Origin: an uncultured Campylobacter sp.
GTDB lineage: Bacteria; Campylobacterota; Campylobacteria; Campylobacterales; Campylobacteraceae
NCBI GenBank assembly: GCA_900539255.1
Contig: UQBJ01000002.1
Coordinates: 1 to 64,000, forward strand
Reading direction: 5' to 3'
Length of the DNA: 64,000 nt
Translations under genes and position numbers: made by a program
Part shown: positions 1 to 8,562 of the stretch, one piece after another
Layout of the letters: each line of letters starts with the position of its first letter
Numbering within the stretch: position 1 is the first letter of the stretch
The notes under the pieces: generated by a model
The model's input: only the letters and a program-made list of their open reading frames with translations
What the model was told of the DNA's origin: nothing
Database searches by the model: none

Positions 1-790
1 TTTGCCCAAAGCCCCACGAAAGCGCGCCGTCAGTGTTTTGGCGAAAGCCCATCATTGCTCCTGATTTGTAGATACTATCTCTATCATAAATTTTATCGGG
101 CAGCAAATACCAGCGCACCTCGCCTTTGGTGTCGATGATGAAATTTTGTGGCGTGAAATCCCATTCTAACGCACCTCCGCCTGGGTTGTTCCACACAGCT
201 TGCGATGAAAGTCGATGAGAACCTAAATGGTTGATGAAATAAAGCCTATTTTTAAAGGCAGAATCAACCTTTTTCGCGTTAATCTTGCTGAAAAATACGC
301 CACCTTCTTGTGAGCCTGTTACTTCGCCGTAAATGGGCGCGGTGTTAATGGTGTATTTTTCTTTGATTTTTTCGACCTTGCCGCCAAAAATCCTATCATA
401 CTCCACGCTGACTTGGTTTTTGTAGTTTGCATAAAGCCCAAAAATAGGAATTCCTCGATGGGTTTTAAGCTGAGAATCAGCGACTTTATAGCTTATGGTA
501 ACACCGCCACTTTTACCAGCCACTGTTACTTTGGCGTTTCGCAACACATAACCGCCATTTTCGATAATCGCCGTAAGCGGGGCTATGCCGTAAGGATTTA
601 CGATAATCGAGCCGATTTTGCCGATAGCTGGCACGCTTACTACCTTTGCTCCGCTTGCTCCGCCTGCGGCAAATGCCATTTGCGGAGCAGCTAAGACAAA
701 AGCACCCGCTAGCACAACGCTTGAAGCGATTTTAGCAAGGCATTTGCCTTTGCTTTGGTGGCTTGCGCCACAACTGAATTTTTCGTTCAT
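1..790 (-). CDS. astA: Arylsulfate sulfotransferase (AssT/AstA family), 3' part cut off by window edge
   Basis: The reading frame starts at an ATG at 790 behind a strong AGGAGG and runs open to base 1, giving the first 263 residues of a family usually near 600 aa. The N-terminus has a hydrophobic segment ending AFA-A, so a Sec signal peptide of roughly 40 residues and a periplasmic location are likely. The visible part contains stretches such as IIVNPYGIAPLTAII and LEWDFTPQNFIID that I recognise from AssT, which moves sulfate between phenolic compounds in the periplasm. The catalytic His lies beyond the edge, so integrity of the active site cannot be judged. The divergent dsbL-dsbI pair supports the call, because AssT is the known client of that oxidase pair. 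No frameshift is visible in this part, unlike the broken copies known in some Campylobacter jejuni strains. Confidence 0.85.
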   Translation of the reverse strand, partial: MNEKFSCGASHQSKGKCLAKIASSVVLAGAFVLAAPQMAFAAGGASGAKVVSVPAIGKIGSIIVNPYGIAPLTAIIENGGYVLRNAKVTVAGKSGGVTISYKVADSQLKTHRGIPIFGLYANYKNQVSVEYDRIFGGKVEKIKEKYTINTAPIYGEVTGSQEGGVFFSKINAKKVDSAFKNRLYFINHLGSHRLSSQAVWNNPGGGALEWDFTPQNFIIDTKGEVRWYLLPDKIYDRDSIYKSGAMMGFRQNTDGALSWGFGQ

Positions 791-825
791 AATGAACCTC
801 CTTTTTTTGATTTGATTAGGCTTAC

Positions 826-831
826 ATTATA
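826..831 (-). promoter_or_regulatory. Candidate -10 box of astA
   Basis: A TATAAT reads on the minus strand 36 bases upstream of the astA start in a very AT-rich divergent spacer. No clear -35 box is seen, which is normal for sigma-70 promoters of this phylum. Confidence 0.4.
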
Positions 832-1069
832 TAATAATTTGTTATAAATTTTTGAATTTTTAACAAAAATTTAGCTTTTGGGTGTGAATTTTTTAAATTT
901 TTAGCCTTTTTATGTGAGAAAAATAAAAAATTTAAAAAATTTTATATGTCAAGCAAATGCTTGAAAACAAGGACTTTATCGTCAATGTCTCAGGCGAGGG
1001 CTATATGCTTGTTTGCTGAAATGTGAATTAAAATTATGCTTGTGTTATGAAATTGTTATTGATTTAGTG

Positions 1070-1075
1070 TATAAT
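1070..1075 (+). promoter_or_regulatory. Candidate -10 box of dsbL-dsbI
   Basis: TATAAT lies 33 bases before the dsbL ATG, preceded by a T-rich stretch. The spacing fits a short 5' leader containing the AAGGAG ribosome-binding site. Confidence 0.45.
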
Positions 1076-1107
1076 TTTTTTGTAATTTCACATTTAAGGA
1101 GCAGACA

Positions 1108-1776
1108 ATGCAAATCTCAACAAAACTCTGGCGCAAATTTTTGTGCGCTTTTACCGCACTTGCAGCGGCTTTCAGCCTTGCAAATGCAGAACCTACGCAA
1201 GGCGTGGATTATGAAGTGCTTCAAAATCCTATCCCCAACGCCCAAAACACCGTGATAGAAGTGTATAGCTACGCTTGTCCGTTTTGCTACAAATACACAA
1301 AAATCACACCCACACTCATCAAAGCTCTACCAAAAAGCGTGGCGTTCAAGCCTTATCATTTAGAGCAAAAGGGCGATTATGGTAAAATCGCAAGCCAAGT
1401 GCTTGCAGTGGCTATGGCAAAGGACGCAAAGGCGAAAATTTCGAGCCTTGACAGCAACTCTGCCTTTCACAAGGCTGAAAGCGCTTACTTTGAAGAGTAT
1501 CACGCTAAGAAAAACCGCTGGGGCAACGGCAAGGACCCTGAGGGCTTTTTGCAAACAGGCTTAAACGCCACAGGTATCAGCAAGGCTGATTATGAAGCAG
1601 CGCTAGGCGACAAAGCCGTCCAAGACACACTCAAAGAGTGGGAAGTAAGCTACGAAGTGGCAAAGGTGCAAGGCGTGCCTGCCTTTGTCGTCAATGGCAA
1701 GTATCTCATCAAAACCCAAGCCATCACTTCAATGCAGGATTTGGAAGCTAAAATCAAATTTTTGCTGAAAAAATAG
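1108..1776 (+). CDS. dsbL: Periplasmic thiol:disulfide oxidase, DsbL-like DsbA family
   Basis: This is a 222-aa thioredoxin-fold protein with a Sec signal peptide (residues 1-27, cleavage at ANA-E). The active site is C57-P-F-C60 in the context YSYACPFCYKY, and a cis-proline loop (GVPAFVVNG) follows near the C-terminus. The CPFC variant, instead of the CPHC of general DsbA, is the one described for DsbL, the strongly oxidising partner dedicated to arylsulfate sulfotransferase. The gene is divergent from astA and followed 60 bases later by a DsbB-type membrane protein, so all three parts of that system are present. The start follows AAGGAGCAGACA. A more general role in disulfide formation cannot be excluded, since I cannot see whether other DsbA genes exist elsewhere. 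Confidence 0.85.
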   Translation: MQISTKLWRKFLCAFTALAAAFSLANAEPTQGVDYEVLQNPIPNAQNTVIEVYSYACPFCYKYTKITPTLIKALPKSVAFKPYHLEQKGDYGKIASQVLAVAMAKDAKAKISSLDSNSAFHKAESAYFEEYHAKKNRWGNGKDPEGFLQTGLNATGISKADYEAALGDKAVQDTLKEWEVSYEVAKVQGVPAFVVNGKYLIKTQAITSMQDLEAKIKFLLKK

Positions 1777-1784
1777 CAAAATTC

Positions 1785-1818
1785 GCTGAATTTAGGCGCG
1801 TTTTTGTCTAAATTCAGC
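1785..1818 (+). terminator. Intercistronic hairpin between dsbL and dsbI
   Basis: An 11-bp perfect stem (GCTGAATTTAG / CTAAATTCAGC) encloses a 12-base loop and sits between the two genes, just upstream of the dsbI ribosome-binding site. It lacks a following T run, so it may act as a processing or attenuating hairpin rather than a full terminator. Confidence 0.35.
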
Positions 1819-1836
1819 CCTTACGAAAGGTAAAAA

Positions 1837-2496
1837 ATGTCTAAAATGAATTCAAATCAACCCTTGCTTTTACGCGTCATAAATACGCTTGCGTGCTGGC
1901 AGGACAAGCGATTTTTGTGGGCTTTGATGGTTTTTGTGTGCGTGGCGCTTGTGTTTGTGGCGCATTTTGTTTTCCAAGAATACGCCTTTATGCGCCCTTG
2001 CGAGCAGTGCGTGTATATTCGTTACGCCTTTTTGGTGATGGCTTTGGGCGGTATCATTGCGCTCATTAAGCCGCAAAACACCATTTTAAAGCTTATCGCT
2101 TATGCGCTAGCCTTTTTTGGGGCTGTTCGCGGGGTAATGTTTAGCGTGAAGCTAAACGGCATTCATCACGCCGCACACAGCGAAGATGCGATATTTGGCG
2201 TGCAAGGTTGCTCGACAGTGCCTAGCTTTGACTTTGGTTTGCCGCTTGATAAGTGGTTTCCTAGCCTTTTCGCGCCCACAGGCGACTGCGGGTTTGACTA
2301 CTCTACACCGCCTAGCGATTTGGTGCTTGAAGGCTTTCAAAAATGGCTCGTGGAGCTTTACGCTGATGGCTGGTATCTCGTGCCAAGCGCGCAATTTGGC
2401 AATATGGCTGAGTGCTGCTTGCTCGCCTTTGCAATGTGCCTTGTGGCTTTGAGCGTAATGTTTCTTTCGTGGATAGGACGAAAAGTTTTTGCGTAA
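1837..2496 (+). CDS. dsbI: DsbB/DsbI-type inner-membrane disulfide oxidase
   Basis: This 219-aa protein has four to five hydrophobic segments (about residues 27-50, 62-78, 84-104, 194-212). The first periplasmic loop carries C55-E-Q-C58, and the second long loop carries C125 and C151, the two cysteine pairs used by DsbB proteins to re-oxidise DsbA-type partners and hand electrons to quinone. It follows dsbL on the same strand and is most simply the oxidant of DsbL. The start has GAAAGG upstream. Whether to call it DsbB or DsbI is a naming choice; I prefer DsbI because of the CPFC-type partner and neighbouring astA. Confidence 0.8.
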   Translation: MSKMNSNQPLLLRVINTLACWQDKRFLWALMVFVCVALVFVAHFVFQEYAFMRPCEQCVYIRYAFLVMALGGIIALIKPQNTILKLIAYALAFFGAVRGVMFSVKLNGIHHAAHSEDAIFGVQGCSTVPSFDFGLPLDKWFPSLFAPTGDCGFDYSTPPSDLVLEGFQKWLVELYADGWYLVPSAQFGNMAECCLLAFAMCLVALSVMFLSWIGRKVFA

Positions 2497-2532
2497 AAGG
2501 CGCAAATTTCAGCTTTAAAAAAGCCATTTTTA

Positions 2533-2583
2533 TCATCGCAAGCGTAAATTTGCGGCAAGTGCTGTGAATTTAGCTTGCGATGA
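2533..2583 (+). terminator. Hairpin downstream of dsbI
   Basis: An 11-bp perfect inverted repeat (TCATCGCAAGC / GCTTGCGATGA) separated by about 30 bases lies 37 bases after the dsbI stop. The A-rich left and right flanks extend the pairing a little. It may terminate the dsb transcript, but there is no clean T tract. Confidence 0.35.
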
Positions 2584-2715
2584 TGATAAAATTTAACATT
2601 TTTCTTAATCCACCATAAATTCTTAACAGCCTTTTGCCGATATAAAGGCAAGTTTTTGGCAAAAGCGCACAAAAGCTGAGCTAAAAGAGTTTAAATTCAC
2701 GGCAAAACACGATTT

Positions 2716-2731
2716 TGGAACGCTCTTTGCT
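2716..2731 (+). promoter_or_regulatory. Sigma-54 (RpoN) promoter of flgL
   Basis: The sequence TGGAACGCTCTTTGCT matches the sigma-54 pattern, with GG and GC elements separated by exactly ten bases (the -24/-12 arrangement). It ends 26 bases before the flgL ATG. In Campylobacter, several rod and hook genes are RpoN-dependent and activated by FlgR, so this promoter places flgL in that class here. Confidence 0.75.
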
Positions 2732-2757
2732 TATAAATCGCAAAAAAGGGAGAAAAA

Positions 2758-5004
2758 ATGCGCATTACAAACAAACTTAACACATACAACTCCATAAACC
2801 AAGTGCAAACAGGTATGAAAAACCTTTACAAGTCCTATAACCAACTCTCATCAGGCTTGCAAATCCGAAATTCCTACGAGGGCGCGGGTATGTATATCAC
2901 AAATGCAAGGTTAGAGTATGAATACGCCACACTTTCGCAGATAGAAGACGCTTCTAAACTCGCCGATGAGCTGATGAAAAACACCGACTCCACGATGAGC
3001 GAAATGGAAAAACTGCTTACACAATTTAAAGTCAAGGTAACTGAGGCTGTAAATGCCACGCAAACGACCGCTTCACGCGAAGTCATCGCCAAAGAGTTAG
3101 AAACCATTCGCCAGCAAATCGTGGATTTAGCCAACACCAGCATTAACGGGCAGTTTTTGTTCTCAGGCTCGCTTACCAACACCAAGCCTTTTGATTACAG
3201 CGGCAACTACTACGGCGATGACAAAAGGCTCAATATCGTTACAGGGGACGGCGTAAAAAACGCCTACAACATACCGGGCTATGATTTGTTTTACAAGGCT
3301 GACAATGATTTCAAAAAGCAAATCACCACAAATGTGAGCTTTACTGACAACCGCTATGATTTAGTGCAAAATAAAGACAAAACGCGCTACCTTGAAGGCA
3401 AGGATAAAATAAGCTATCTCATCGGGCGTGATTATGTAAGCACTAAAAAAGACCAGCTTGACAAGGACACGGATTTTGACACGACACCGATGAAATTTCC
3501 GCCCACAGCCCTTTATGTGCAAGGCGTAAAGCCCGATGGCACGAGCTTTAAAAGCGCTGTTTTAGTTCAGCCCACAGACACCATACAAGGTATGCTTGAT
3601 AAAATCGGCGCACTCTATGGCAACACGACAACCAACAAGGCTGTTGAAGTGAGCATAAATAACAGTGGGCAAATTCAAATCACTGATTTAAAGCAAGGCA
3701 ACACCGTGCTTGATTTTCACGCTGTGGCTTATACACCGCAGTTTCAAACGAGAAGTGATCTGAAAAATGCTACGGAAGCAATGGCACAGCAAAACCCACC
3801 CTTAATAGTCGAACAACTCACAAACAACATTTTAGGGCAAGCCTTTCCAAACAATGCTCCCATAACTGACCCAGCACAAGGTAATTACACCTATACAGTT
3901 GGCGGGCAAAATTACATTATGACCTTGCATAAAACCGATTTCATTTTCTCCAAAATGACAGACACAGGGAATAATCCTGCAAACGGGGCGGATTATGATA
4001 ATGTGTATTTTGAAACCAAAGACAACAAAGTCATCGGCAATGTCTCCCAAGTGCTCAAAGACGGCGGGGCTTACGCCACAGACTCGACAAGACTCAGCGA
4101 AGTAGCAAAAGGCGACCTTGCAAACACGACTTTGAATTTGCAAGTGAGTTCAAGGGCGGGCAACACTTATACTGTCAGCATAAATTTAGGCACTTCGACC
4201 GTGAGCTACACACCACAAGGCGGCGGCAATGCAGTAACTTTCCCCATAATGCACACCGACCCAACCACGCTGAATTCAGGCGTGGTTACGCCCACAAACG
4301 AAATCACTTACCGCCAGCTCAATGATATCATCGGGCTTTTTGCAGACGACAGACAGCCCACAGCAACCATACAAGCAAACAACAATCAAATCGCCGCAGC
4401 CGACTATGAGACCCTAAGCCAAGCCTTTGCCACTTCAAGGGTAAGCGTAAATGTGGATATGGACTATAAGGGGCGCATAACCGTAACTGACAGGCTTTCA
4501 GCTGGCACAAAGATAAAAATAGCCCTTACTGACAGCCAAAGCGGTGTTTTTCCAGCCCCACTTACCACAACCGCCCAAACAACCACAGGTTCAGCCCTAT
4601 CTTTTAGCGCAAACAACGCTCTCATCATCGATGAACCGCACAATGACTTAATCAACGATTTAGAGACGATGATACAAGCCGTGCGTTATGGCTATGTGCG
4701 CGCTGACTCCACAGGCGCATACCCCAGAAACACAGGTATGCAAGGGGCTTTGGAGCGGCTAGACCACTTAAACGAGCATATCATCAAGCAACGCACGATA
4801 ATCGGCGCAGACCAAAAGGCGATGAGCGACACCAAAAGCAAGGTGATGACACTTAAAGTTAATGTCAAAAGCACGCAAAATGAAGTCATCGGCGCGGATT
4901 TGCCAGAAGTGTATAGCCAGCTAATGCAGCAGCAACTCACCTACCAAGCCGCGCTTAAAGCTAGCACCACGCTTTCACAGCTGAGCTTGCTCAACTATAT
5001 GTAA
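2758..5004 (+). CDS. flgL: Flagellar hook-filament junction protein FlgL (HAP3), long epsilon type
   Basis: FlgL forms the second ring of junction subunits between hook and filament and is exported by the flagellar type III apparatus. The conserved flagellin-like N-terminal helix (MRITNKLNTYNSINQVQTGM, then LSSGLQI) and C-terminal helix (YSQLMQQQLTYQAALKAST, ending LSLLNYM) are intact. The motif NGQFLFSGSLTNTKPF near residue 140 is typical of FlgL. The middle, roughly residues 150-610, is a long Thr/Asn-rich variable region exposed on the junction; 748 aa is about the size seen in Campylobacter but more than twice that of enteric FlgL. It stands alone behind a sigma-54 promoter, and a hairpin follows the stop. 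Confidence 0.93.
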   Translation: MRITNKLNTYNSINQVQTGMKNLYKSYNQLSSGLQIRNSYEGAGMYITNARLEYEYATLSQIEDASKLADELMKNTDSTMSEMEKLLTQFKVKVTEAVNATQTTASREVIAKELETIRQQIVDLANTSINGQFLFSGSLTNTKPFDYSGNYYGDDKRLNIVTGDGVKNAYNIPGYDLFYKADNDFKKQITTNVSFTDNRYDLVQNKDKTRYLEGKDKISYLIGRDYVSTKKDQLDKDTDFDTTPMKFPPTALYVQGVKPDGTSFKSAVLVQPTDTIQGMLDKIGALYGNTTTNKAVEVSINNSGQIQITDLKQGNTVLDFHAVAYTPQFQTRSDLKNATEAMAQQNPPLIVEQLTNNILGQAFPNNAPITDPAQGNYTYTVGGQNYIMTLHKTDFIFSKMTDTGNNPANGADYDNVYFETKDNKVIGNVSQVLKDGGAYATDSTRLSEVAKGDLANTTLNLQVSSRAGNTYTVSINLGTSTVSYTPQGGGNAVTFPIMHTDPTTLNSGVVTPTNEITYRQLNDIIGLFADDRQPTATIQANNNQIAAADYETLSQAFATSRVSVNVDMDYKGRITVTDRLSAGTKIKIALTDSQSGVFPAPLTTTAQTTTGSALSFSANNALIIDEPHNDLINDLETMIQAVRYGYVRADSTGAYPRNTGMQGALERLDHLNEHIIKQRTIIGADQKAMSDTKSKVMTLKVNVKSTQNEVIGADLPEVYSQLMQQQLTYQAALKASTTLSQLSLLNYM

Positions 5005-5010
5005 AATAAT

Positions 5011-5034
5011 GGCTTGAATTTTTAAATTCAAGCC
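5011..5034 (+). terminator. Perfect 11-bp hairpin after flgL
   Basis: GGCTTGAATTT, a 2-base loop and AAATTCAAGCC form a perfect palindrome seven bases after the flgL stop. It is followed by A residues instead of T, so it is a stem-only terminator candidate; the same AAATTCAAG word recurs in the genome repeats. Confidence 0.45.
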
Positions 5035-5048
5035 AAAAAAGTGTGGCG

Positions 5049-5816
5049 ATGAAACTAGCTGAAATTTATGAATTTTTAGACAAGCTCAGTCCTTTTGAAA
5101 TGCAAGCAAGCTGGGACAACAGCGGGCTTTTGCTGGGGGATTTAAACAATGAAATTCAAAAAATTTATATAAGCCTTGACATAGACAGCGAGTTAGTCGC
5201 AAATGCTGATGAAAACGCGCTTTTCATCACTCATCACCCGCTGATTTTCAAGCCTTTGCGCGATTTAGCGAGCCAAAACTACCCCAAAAACCTTATAAAA
5301 ACGATGATTTGCAAAAATCAAAGCCTGATTTGCCTCCATACAAACTATGATTTAAGCCATTTAAACGCTTATTTTACCGAGCAAATTTTAGGCTTTAACA
5401 TAGCAAGCAAAGATGAGTTTATCATTTATGCGGACATTGATATGAAATTCAGCGAGCTTGTAGCGCACCTTAAAAACAAACTGAGCGTAAATATCCTTAA
5501 AGCCACATTTGCGGGCAAAGAGCGCATTCAAAGGCTTGCTATTTGCACGGGTAGCGGTGGGGATTTGATAGAAAAAGTCCTTTCAAACGGCTCTTTGAGC
5601 CAAAATTCACCGCAAAACAAAGCAGTGGAGTGCTTTTTAAGCGGAGATTTTAAGTATCATCAAGCATTAGCCGCACGCCAAAGTGGTTTATCTCTCATCG
5701 ACATAGGACATTACGAAAGTGAAAGCTGTTTTGCAAAATCTTTGTCAAAACACTTGCAAAATTTGCCATTACAAGCTATAATATGCGTTTTGAAAAATCC
5801 ATTTGAGTATCTTTAA
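5049..5816 (+). CDS. Nif3-like dinuclear metal-centre protein (GTP cyclohydrolase 1 type 2/NIF3 family)
   Basis: The 255-aa product shows the Nif3 pattern: an N-terminal PFEMQASWDNSGLLLGD block, a metal-binding FITHHPLIF block near residue 75, and a C-terminal block around DIGHYESE that supplies further ligands. Nif3 proteins are hexameric rings with a two-metal centre; their physiological reaction is not settled, although a GTP cyclohydrolase activity has been reported for one member. A GTG six bases upstream could also start the protein, but ATG at 5049 gives MKLAEIYEFLDKLSPFE, the natural family start. It is followed 11 bases later by the zinc-ribbon gene, an arrangement shared with Campylobacter jejuni, which suggests co-expression. 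Confidence 0.8.
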   Translation: MKLAEIYEFLDKLSPFEMQASWDNSGLLLGDLNNEIQKIYISLDIDSELVANADENALFITHHPLIFKPLRDLASQNYPKNLIKTMICKNQSLICLHTNYDLSHLNAYFTEQILGFNIASKDEFIIYADIDMKFSELVAHLKNKLSVNILKATFAGKERIQRLAICTGSGGDLIEKVLSNGSLSQNSPQNKAVECFLSGDFKYHQALAARQSGLSLIDIGHYESESCFAKSLSKHLQNLPLQAIICVLKNPFEYL

Positions 5817-5827
5817 AAGGAAAACCG

Positions 5828-6589
5828 ATGAACAAATACCTAGAACAACTTGTCGCCCTGTCGCAAATCGACCAAGAAATCGACAGCTTTGAGCCTAAAA
5901 TTCAAGCTATCTCAAAGCCTTTAAAAGACGCAAAGCACAAGATAGCAAAGCTCAGCGAGCAGTTAGACGAGTATGAAAACGAAATCAAAGAGCTTCAAAC
6001 CCAACAAGTAGGCGCAAACACTCACATAAGCGAGTTTTCAGCTAAAATCGCCGAAATCGCCAAAAAAGTAGCGAGCGTGAAAACCGAAAGGGAGGCAAAC
6101 GCCCTTAAAATCGAAGAAGACATCGCCAAAGAGCAGCTTGATGCGGCAAATGACGAGATAGTGCGTTTGGATAAGATTTTAGCGAGCAAAGAGGACTTTA
6201 AAAAAGAGTGCAGCGAGCAAAAAAGCAAGGAAGAAAGCAGCCTTGAAACGCTTAGCGTGGAGATAAACGCCAAAGTAGCCGAGCTTGAAAAGGAACGAGG
6301 CTTGGTTGATGAGCGCAAAAGCAAGCTCACAGCGCAGATGAACCAAAAGATTTTGAGCTTTTACCAAAAGATACGCAAGTGGGCGAAAAACACTGCTGTC
6401 GTGCCTGTGCGCAAACAAGCCTGCTATGGTTGTTTTATGAAAATTTACGATAAAACCTATCTTGCGATTTTAAAAAGCGAAGAAATCGTTACCTGCCCGC
6501 ATTGTGGGCGCATTTTATACAAAGAGCCTGAAACAGCGGGCAAAAACGCCGAAAAAAGTGCTAAAAAAGAAAGCACGCAAGAGCTTTGA
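5828..6589 (+). CDS. Coiled-coil protein with C-terminal C4 zinc ribbon
   Basis: Residues 1-185 are almost entirely charged heptad-like helix (Glu/Lys/Ala-rich), predicted as a long coiled coil hairpin. The C-terminus has a zinc ribbon formed by C199-x2-C202 and C223-x2-C226 (ACYGCFMK and CPHCGRIL). This architecture belongs to the widespread COG1579 family, suggested to bind nucleic acid or assist RNA-related processes; no reaction is established. The start has AAAAGGAAAACCG before ATG. The stop overlaps the TTG start of waaA (TTGA), so the two are translationally coupled. Confidence 0.8.
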   Translation: MNKYLEQLVALSQIDQEIDSFEPKIQAISKPLKDAKHKIAKLSEQLDEYENEIKELQTQQVGANTHISEFSAKIAEIAKKVASVKTEREANALKIEEDIAKEQLDAANDEIVRLDKILASKEDFKKECSEQKSKEESSLETLSVEINAKVAELEKERGLVDERKSKLTAQMNQKILSFYQKIRKWAKNTAVVPVRKQACYGCFMKIYDKTYLAILKSEEIVTCPHCGRILYKEPETAGKNAEKSAKKESTQEL

Positions 6590-7758
6590 TAGCCTTTTAT
6601 TTCGCTTTGTCGTGGCTTTTGTGGGCGCTTTGCGCACTGCCCCTTTTCATACTCTCTTTTACGAACAAAAAGCACGCTCAAAGCTTTAAAGCGCGGTTTT
6701 TTCTCTACAAAAATTTGCGCCAAGCAAAGGCGAGCGTGCATTTTCACGCTTGTTCTTTTGGCGAAGTGCGAGCGATAGAGCCTTTGGTAGCGAAATTCAA
6801 CAGCCGCATAAGCGTCATCACGCAAACAGGCTATGAAGCGGCACAAAAGCTCTGCAAAAGCGTGAATTTCCTAGCCTTTGAAAACTTTATGCCCTTTTGG
6901 CTCACGCCTTGCAAGGTGCTTGTCGTCTTTGAGGCTGAGCTGTGGCTTATGCTCTTTTATGTCGCTAAATTTAAGGGCGCGAAAACCCTGCTCATCAACG
7001 CACGCATTTCAGAACGCTCCTTTTCAAAATACCAAAAATTCGCCTTTTTATACAAAAAAATTTTTTCTTATGTCGATGAAATCTACGCTCAAAGCGAGGC
7101 TGATAAAAAAAGGCTTGAAATTTTGGGCGCAAAAAACATAAGCGTTGTAGGAAACATAAAAGTAAGCGGCAACATAAGCGCAAATAAAGCTTACAAAAAG
7201 CCAAATTCAAGGCTTATCATCTTTGCTAGCACTCACGATGGCGAAGAAAACTTGCTTTTGTCAAATTTTAGTTTGCCAAAAGGGCAAAAACTCATCATCG
7301 CACCACGACACCCAGAAAGATTTAGCGAGGTTTGCGAGCTTGCAAGCGAGTATGCAAGGGCAAATGCGCTTAAATTCGCGCGTTTTAGTGAGCTGAATTT
7401 AGAGGATTTAAATTTAGAGCGTGAGTTGAGTGCTGATATTTTAGTGCTTGACACGCTTGGCGAGCTTGTGAATTTTTACGCTATTTGCGACATAGCCGTG
7501 CTTTGCGGTTCGTTTATCGAGGGCATAGGCGGACACAACCCCGTAGAAATCGCGCATTTTAACAAGCCCATCATTTCAGGGGCGTTCATACACAACCAAA
7601 AAGCCCTTTTTGCAAATGTCTGTGGAGTGCGCTTTTGCGAGGATTTGAGCGAATTTAACGCCCTTGTTCGCTCACACAAAGAAGCCACAAGCCTAAAAAA
7701 CAGCGTGGATTTAAGCCCCATTTTACAGAGCATTGAAAGGGGTTTAAATGCAGGATAA
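6586..7758 (+). CDS. waaA: 3-deoxy-D-manno-octulosonic acid (Kdo) transferase
   Basis: WaaA/KdtA attaches Kdo to the lipid A precursor at the inner membrane. The 390-aa protein has an N-terminal membrane anchor (IAFYFALSWLLWALCALPLFIL), the acceptor-side motif HACSFGEVRAIEPL and the C-terminal GT-B block LGELVNFYAICDIAVLCGSF followed by GGHNPVEIAHFNKPI, both family signatures. Translation begins at TTG inside the stop of the preceding gene. The next gene overlaps its 3' end by 11 bases, so this is a tight operon. Lipid A made here links with lpxD at 20573 in the same window. Confidence 0.92.
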   Translation: MIAFYFALSWLLWALCALPLFILSFTNKKHAQSFKARFFLYKNLRQAKASVHFHACSFGEVRAIEPLVAKFNSRISVITQTGYEAAQKLCKSVNFLAFENFMPFWLTPCKVLVVFEAELWLMLFYVAKFKGAKTLLINARISERSFSKYQKFAFLYKKIFSYVDEIYAQSEADKKRLEILGAKNISVVGNIKVSGNISANKAYKKPNSRLIIFASTHDGEENLLLSNFSLPKGQKLIIAPRHPERFSEVCELASEYARANALKFARFSELNLEDLNLERELSADILVLDTLGELVNFYAICDIAVLCGSFIEGIGGHNPVEIAHFNKPIISGAFIHNQKALFANVCGVRFCEDLSEFNALVRSHKEATSLKNSVDLSPILQSIERGLNAG

Positions 7759-8500
7759 AGCCTACAAAGTCCTAGCTAAACAAGAAAACATTTCGCACAA
7801 TGCAGCCAAAGAGCTGATAGATAGTGGTTTAGTTTTTTGTGGAGCGCAAAAAGTGGCTATTGCTCGTGCTTTGATGAGTGAAAATTCACATTTTATCGTC
7901 AAAAAGCCCCAAAAATCCACACTCATTTTTGAAGACACTCAAATCATCGCCGCAAACAAGCCCTTTGGCAAAAAAAGCGAGGATTTAGAAAAAGAATTTA
8001 ACGCTAAACTTTTAAACCGCTTAGACAAAGAAACCAGCGGGCTTATCTTGCTTTATAAGGACGAAAATTTTCGCTTAAAGTGTATAGAGGAATTTAAAAA
8101 GCAAAGAGTGTATAAGAGCTATTTAGCCATAATTAGCGGAGTTTTAGCGGACGAAGTTACCATAAATGAGCCTGTTTTAACGATAAAAAGCAAGCAAGGG
8201 GCGTTTAGCAAGGTAAGCAAAGAGGGCAAAAGCGCGCAAACCACGCTCACGCCTTTGCTCGTAAGTGGCAAAAAAACGCTCGTAAAAGCTAATATAGCCA
8301 CAGGGCGCACGCACCAAATAAGAGTGCATTGCGCTTTCATCAAGCAGGGCATCATAGGCGATGAAAAATACGCTAAAATTGCGTCCAAAAGAATGTTTTT
8401 GCATAGTTTTAGGTTAAGGATTTTTGACTATGATTTTAAGGCAGATTTGGACGAAAGTTTTAACGAATTTGGTTTTGAGATAAAAAATTTGCAAATTTAA
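7748..8500 (+). CDS. RluA-family RNA pseudouridine synthase
   Basis: The 250-aa protein has the RluA catalytic motif LNRLDKETSGLIL with catalytic Asp at residue 93, and the later block ATGRTHQIRVHCAF with GDEKYA. An S4-like N-terminal segment is present (ENISHNAAKELIDSGLVFC), although short. It isomerises uridine in rRNA or tRNA; which site cannot be decided from sequence. It overlaps waaA and lies directly before ffh, the same neighbourhood as in Campylobacter jejuni. Confidence 0.85.
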   Translation: MQDKAYKVLAKQENISHNAAKELIDSGLVFCGAQKVAIARALMSENSHFIVKKPQKSTLIFEDTQIIAANKPFGKKSEDLEKEFNAKLLNRLDKETSGLILLYKDENFRLKCIEEFKKQRVYKSYLAIISGVLADEVTINEPVLTIKSKQGAFSKVSKEGKSAQTTLTPLLVSGKKTLVKANIATGRTHQIRVHCAFIKQGIIGDEKYAKIASKRMFLHSFRLRIFDYDFKADLDESFNEFGFEIKNLQI

Positions 8501-8562
8501 AGGCATTTAAAGCAAGTTTTGTGTAAAATAAGGGTTTAAATTTATGAAGAAAGGTTGCAAGA

